The notes beneath the pieces were generated by a model, which was given only the letters and a program-made list of their open reading frames with translations, did not search any database and was not told where the DNA came from. The translations under genes were made by a program, and so were the position numbers. DNA of 64,000 bases from Rhizophagus clarus (Eukaryota; Glomeromycota; Glomeromycetes; Glomerales; Glomeraceae). Shown piece by piece: positions 59,570 through 64,000 of the stretch. How positions within the stretch are numbered: the first letter of the stretch is position 1; every line of letters begins with the position of its first letter. Where the stretch lies: NCBI GenBank assembly GCA_015698045.1, contig BLAL01000193.1, positions 649,001 to 713,000 on the forward strand, given 5' to 3'.

Positions 59570-60130
59570 ACCTAAAGCATCTGAATTAAGCCACTTCACC
59601 AGTCCTGTAAAGAGAGAGAAATAGAAATGATTAATAGCATTCTTCAATGAATGAAACACAAAGGGAGTTAAAACTTTTACCTAACGAATCCGAATTGAGC
59701 TGTCTACCAATTCCTGTAAAAAAAAGAAGAAAAGAAACGGTTAGTGGCATTTCTTAAAGGATAGAACACAACAGAAATTAAAAAACAATGAAAACACTTA
59801 CCTAAAGAAACTGAATTGAGCTACCCCACCAGTTCTGTAAAGAAAAAAAAATAGGAACGGTTAATGGCGTTCCTCAAAGGACAAAACAAAAAAATAAAAT
59901 AAGGATTAACAGGTTCCTGTGAAGAAAAAAAGGAATGGTTAATAGCATTACTCGAAAACTAATCCATAGGAAAATATAAAGCACATTTACCTTAAACTGG
60001 GCGTCCTAAACCATTCCTATAAAGAAAAAAAAAGAAAATGGAACGGTTAATAACGTTCTGAAAAAATATAAGAATTTAAAAAGGTATATATATCTTTAAC
60101 TTACTTAAAAGGCAACCCGTTTTTGTAAAA
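59570..60130 (-). repeat. Tandem array of micro-exon-like cassettes, period about 110-120 bp
   Basis: On the minus strand, units near 59574-59616, 59681-59722 and 59800-59840 each read TTTACAG, then a 33-bp block, then GTAAAAG or GTAAGTG, that is, a splice acceptor, a symmetric phase-1 exon and a donor. The first two blocks encode LVKWLNSDAL and IGRQLNSDSL; the third has a TAG. Shorter decayed units follow near 59910, 59990-60025 and 60105-60130. The intron parts also repeat (ACGGTTAATAGCRTT on plus). The host gene's other exons were not found, so this may be the surviving tail of a lost gene or a satellite derived from one. Confidence 0.65.
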
Positions 60131-60280
60131 AAAAAAAAAAAAAAGTCTTAAAAAAAAAAATTTGTATCAGATTATAGCAGATGCACCTCAGGTGATTGAT
60201 GTTTCACCTCACATAACTATTTTAACCTGAGGTGCGAGGCACAGCATATACTTATAATTATAACAATATAATTGCAAATA

Positions 60281-60481
60281 CAGTGGTACCTCCCTATAAT
60301 CACGCAGTCGGGCACATAGTGACTTTTAAAGCACAATGTGCTTATAAAGAGGTGCTATTATGATTGTGACTATAGAGAAGGATTCTTCTAATAATTTTTA
60401 CCATTCAAAAAGCTCAAATATGTGCTTATATATATATGATGTGCTTATATAGGGGGTGACTAGTATATGGAGCTACGACTG
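60281..60481. mobile_element. TA-flanked MITE, pogo/Tigger-like ends, 201 bp
   Basis: CAGTGGTACCTCCCTATA at the left and the complement of CAGTCGTAGCTCCATATA at the right, flanked by TA (60279-60280 and 60482-60483). CAGT...TACCTC-type ends with TA duplication are typical of pogo/Tigger relatives. TGTGCTTATA occurs several times inside. Confidence 0.75.
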
Positions 60482-60483
60482 TA

Positions 60484-61294
60484 TCATTTTAACCATAACT
60501 TTTGGGTTGCTTAATATTTTATGTGTTACTTCTGCTATTAATTTTAAAGACATAAATCTATAACCCATAAAAGGTTTAAATTTCGTCCAAATTTCTGTGG
60601 GTCCGAAGCTTTAAATCCAATATCATCAAATTATTATGATTGGAAAATGATCGGCAAGGTGTGTCCGCTACCACTATGCTTCTATTATGTGATAGTACAA
60701 TATACAGTAATTATCGATGGTTGATCAAGTGATATAATCGCTAGTGAGCCCATCTCCCTTCAAAAAACACATCATAAATGCCACTTATATTTCACGAAAA
60801 AACAACATCAAAATTGGGTTGTAGAGATTGGGAGAAGGCAATTTAATTAGCTTTCTAATAATTCTTGACTGACCTGCATAATCTCTGAATTTAAATTCCA
60901 AAGGGCAAACAAACTGAACATTGTTCAAGACATCCTCCAGAAGAAAATATCTGTGGAAAAAATTACAAGATGTGTGGGATTATACAAGGTTATAAGCTAT
61001 TTTTTGGTTAGGTTAAAGCTGGTCGTTGGAATCCATGTAAAGATATGCAGTGCAAAAAATATTAATATTGCTGCAAAGAATTTCACTTGATCAGATCAGA
61101 AATAAATTTTATATTTTTTAATTTGGATTTGGAGAATCCAATAAACTTTAATTTTAATATAATTTATAATTAAAAAGGTACATTAATTTAAAGTTGTGTT
61201 TACAGCTACGTTATTTTTGTGAGCTACTGTATAATATGTGCATGCTGAAATAATAAAAATAATAAAGAGACATATAGATGTATAAATTGATTTT
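60484..61294. other. Spacer with a possible Cys-rich scrap
   Basis: Around 60915-61080 on plus, short frames such as HCSRHPPEENICGKNYKMCG and RWNPCKDMQC hint at a broken small Cys-rich gene, but stops intervene and no start is clear. Otherwise AT-rich and unassigned. Confidence 0.35.
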
Positions 61295-61622
61295 TTAATC
61301 ACATGTCAAATGTCCACATATTTTGCAGGATTCACGAACGCCATAATCACAAGTGCCACATTTAGGATTGCATTCATAGACATGGGTAGGATCACAGCCT
61401 GGATTACCTGAAAAACAAAATGAATAAATAAGGAGATGAAAAAAACCAGAGATGCAAAATCGGCTTAAATTTAAATTACTTACCGATTTCGCCACCACAG
61501 TATTGACCTTGAGGAAGACAACCCACACAAGGAGTAGAATAATTGCAAAACGCTGAAGTATTAAAGATGAAAAAGAAACAGGTAAGACCCAATATGAAAA
61601 GAAAGCTAATAGAAAAGTTCAT
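61295..61622 (-). CDS. Small secreted cysteine-rich protein (candidate effector)
   Basis: Two exons, 61484-61622 and 61295-61407, joined across a 76-bp GT-AG intron, make 83 residues. The N-terminus MNFSISFLFILGLTCFFF is a clear signal peptide with likely cleavage after TSA (near residue 25). The mature part has 11 Cys in about 58 residues with short spacings (CVGC, CGTC, CKIC), so it is disulfide-rich and extracellular. In mycorrhizal fungi such proteins often act at the plant interface; that role here is inference. The intron splits the mature part at a Gly codon (GEIGNPGC). The odd Cys number leaves one free or dimerising. Confidence 0.8.
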
Positions 61623-62302
61623 TTTTTTATTAATTATTGTTGCTTTTTTGCAGTTTACTTTTTTTTTTAATTGATAATGGTAATTTGATGATTCGATTAC
61701 TGTGGGCAGAATCCGTTGTTTAAATAAATTTTTTTACTCAGAACTTTATTAAATATCTCCTTGGCATTTCTTCATGAGCTAGTACATAAATCCGTCATTT
61801 TCTTTATTTTGTATATGAATTTTACATTTGACTTCATTCTGACCTCCCTATAAAAAATTTTCTGCGATTTAAAATTTCATTTTATTTCTATAAACGTATC
61901 ATATTCCCGGAACTAATAATGGAAATTATCCCAAATTATTTAGATTATTAATTATTTTCTTTCTCCTTAATTTAATAATAAAAGAAAGAATTTTGGTTCT
62001 GGTACGACCAACTTGCATGACTAACACAAGAAAATCTTGAAAATCCAAAATTCTGACAATCCAAAATCCTGTATGGCAAACCATTCTATGCCAAAAGTCT
62101 GCTGACCCCCTGTGATTTTTAGCATGGAGTCTGCTGTTTTACAGCAAACCCCCGCTGTTTTCTGCAGGTGCCTCTGCTATTTCACAGCAGGCCCCCTGCT
62201 GTTATTGCAGTAGGTGATGTGTTGTACAAACAGATCAGCACAAAACTGCCTTTTGCAATAGTTTTACCAACCGGTTGGAAAATTATAACTAAATTTAGTA
62301 AT
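61623..62302. other. Promoter side of the secreted-protein gene and spacer
   Basis: AT-rich, with a CTGCTGT/ACAGCAG repeat patch at about 62105-62205 (GCTGTTTTACAGCA, GCTATTTCACAGCAG, GCTGTTATTGCAG), which can form local hairpins. No gene. Confidence 0.5.
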
Positions 62303-62761
62303 TTATGGATAAATTTGGAAATTTTTGCAGACCTTCTGGTTGTAGGATAAAAATTCAATTTTATCACAGAAATATTGTACTTTACTTAAAATTAATTCTA
62401 GGCAAATAAATTAAATCTAAAAGCCATTTTATAAGTATAAAAATATTGTTAAATTTAATTATAAGCAGAAAATAAACATAAAATTAGTAAATCCTTAAGA
62501 AAAATGAATTCATGTTGCATTATGAGACATGATTTTTCTGAAAGAATCTATTAATTGTACAATGTCATTTATTTTCTGTTAACTAAATTTAACACTATTT
62601 CAATATTTTATGAAATGTCTTTTAAATTTAAAATTATAAAGTTTGTTTATCTAACATTAATTTTTAGTAAGTGAAGTTTGTTCAATATTTTTTGTAATAA
62701 AATTGAATTTTTATCCTACAATCAAAAAATTCACAAAAATTTACAAATTTATTCATGAACT
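62303..62761. mobile_element. Foldback element, about 460 bp
   Basis: Long imperfect inverted arms: ATGGATAAATTTGGAAATTT and TTGTAGGATAAAAATTCAAT on the left pair with the complement on the right (62690-62761). Unpaired AT-rich loop. No coding capacity and no certain target duplication. Confidence 0.65.
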
Positions 62762-62944
62762 AGGGAGGAATTATGAATCAAGTTGGCACGTTAATTAGAT
62801 ACTTTATTTACAAAATCAAAAAAAAAACTGTATATTGCGTTAATTTATTATAGTTATTAATCAAAAATAAACGAATAATTTATTTAATTTATATTGTCTT
62901 TTTCATACCAGATACTTATAATTTTTTATTATTGAAATATAATA

Positions 62945-63080
62945 TTAAATTGGTAAAGGGCTCTGAGCAAGTATCTCAAGCCGTTCATATTCTCTAATTA
63001 CATCTGGATCTGTTTCAAAAGCAGCCCTATCAAGTGCTGCTATTTGAAACCAGTTATAAAATCTGGAATCCATTTGGAAC
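62945..63080 (-). pseudogene. Possible terminal exon of an unknown gene
   Basis: The frame from MDSRFYNWFQIAALDRAAFE to EILAQSPLPI ends in TAA at 62945 and has the composition of real protein, unlike the overlapping frame at 63040-63237. A CAG precedes it (near 63087), so it may be a last exon; no upstream exon was identified. Confidence 0.3.
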
Positions 63081-64000
63081 TGATGGATTTTTTTGGAAAA
63101 AAGGTAATTATTTTTAGGTTCATTGTTGTATTATCTTCCTTTCTCATAATCGCAATAGCTACATTTATGATGAAATTATTGCTCTCTCGTTCAGTAATTG
63201 TATCAATAACACAAATTAAGATGAGTTTTGCTGGCATAATTATTTTATTAATATTATTATTATTTACACAAAAAAGAATTTATTTATTTATGTAAGAAAC
63301 AGATATTTTAATATTTTTTTCAAATTTTTTTTTTCTTTTTTGAATTTAATTGTTTTTATGAGAAAAAAATTTGTATGAGCATTAATTATTTTTTTTTTTT
63401 TTCAACTTTAAAACGGAAAAATTCGGGATCAGCATTTACCGAAATTGTCTTTTTTCAATTGTTCGCATTTTACATAATGGTAAATAAAAAAATGATAGTA
63501 AATAAAGGAATGTAAATAAAGGTAAATAAAGTAATGTGAATAAAAGTAAATAAAGTAATATAAATAAAGGTAAATAAAGGTAAATAAAAGTAAATAAAGA
63601 AATGTAAATAAAGGTAAATAAATAAAGGTAAATAAAGGTAATTAATAATAAAGATAATTGACTAAATAAAAAATAAAGGTAATAATAAACAAATAAAAAA
63701 GAAATGATTGAAAAAAAATATATAGAGATAGTAAATGTTTTTACAAATAATTTTTTTTAAAAAAAAAGAAAAAAAAAAAAAACTGAAATAATTTATTATT
63801 ACCAAAGAAATATTTATTACCAAAAGAAATATTACATTTTTTTTTTTCTGTTTTTTTTTTTAATTTTAAAAAAAAAACAAAGCAAACGGAATTACTAATG
63901 TATTTATTATTTATTTTAATTTTTTTTATGTTAAATATTTTTTTTTTTTTTTTTTTTTTTTAATAATTTCATAGCAATTTTTGTCTATCATTTTACGTAT
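63081..64000. repeat. Low-complexity DNA with GTAAATAAAG microsatellite
   Basis: A (GTAAATAAAG)n-type tandem repeat lies at about 63480-63680, followed by long A and T homopolymers to the window end. No gene. Confidence 0.7.

Noticed and set aside
63040-63237. 65-codon minus-strand frame
   Set aside because: Overlaps a more protein-like frame ending at 62945 and has no family features.

Overview
The window looks like nuclear DNA of an arbuscular mycorrhizal fungus of the Rhizophagus type (Glomeromycotina). The reasons are its strong AT richness, short GT-AG introns, divergent tyrosine-kinase-like genes with the EWIPFENF...RGGFGK signature, F-box/LRR and BTB families, a MATA-HMG-like gene, a small secreted cysteine-rich protein, and dense DNA and LINE transposons. 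The species call is inference from family resemblance; no search was run.

Layout. (1) 1-16717 is a three-level nest of transposons. A LINE on the minus strand (ORF1 14540-16717, ORF2 from 14520 leftwards) is split inside its endonuclease domain by a 7.55 kb element with 832-bp terminal inverted repeats. That element carries a protein-primed type B DNA polymerase gene and makes a 5-bp target duplication TATGT. It is in turn split, 8 bp from its left end, by an apparently intact 4.78 kb hAT element (1611-6392) with an 8-bp duplication AGTAGGGC. Removing both inserts joins the LINE reading frame again. The hAT carries a spliced transposase and a second, four-exon gene for an Arg/His-rich protein with a Myb/SANT-like segment. 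(2) 16.7-23.3 kb is mostly AT-rich intergenic DNA with a truncated HMG-like gene and two foldback elements, one holding a nine-unit hairpin array. (3) 23.3-27.1 kb has a damaged class I glutamine amidotransferase gene, then a 5'-truncated LINE with a 35-A tail and perfect target duplications. (4) 28.5-38.2 kb holds three paralogous kinase genes: two intact with the same micro-exon structure and one decayed between them, plus a 419-bp hAT-type foldback element. (5) 39.3-43.6 kb is a tandem trio of UBC4/5-type E2 genes: one normal, one with the catalytic Cys85 replaced by Ser, one decayed. (6) 45.8-47.2 kb is an F-box gene. (7) 47-59 kb is old repeat debris, including an integrase pseudogene interrupted by a foldback element. 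(8) 59.5-64 kb has a tandem array of micro-exon-like cassettes, a TA-flanked MITE, a secreted cysteine-rich protein gene and low-complexity DNA.

The most unusual object is the polymerase element at 6393-13943. It has long TIRs beginning AG, a polymerase of the Polinton/Maverick type and one small partner gene, but no integrase, ATPase, protease or capsid gene that I can see. Its TIRs carry an outward-reading zinc-ribbon ORF and a perfect 17-bp-arm hairpin.
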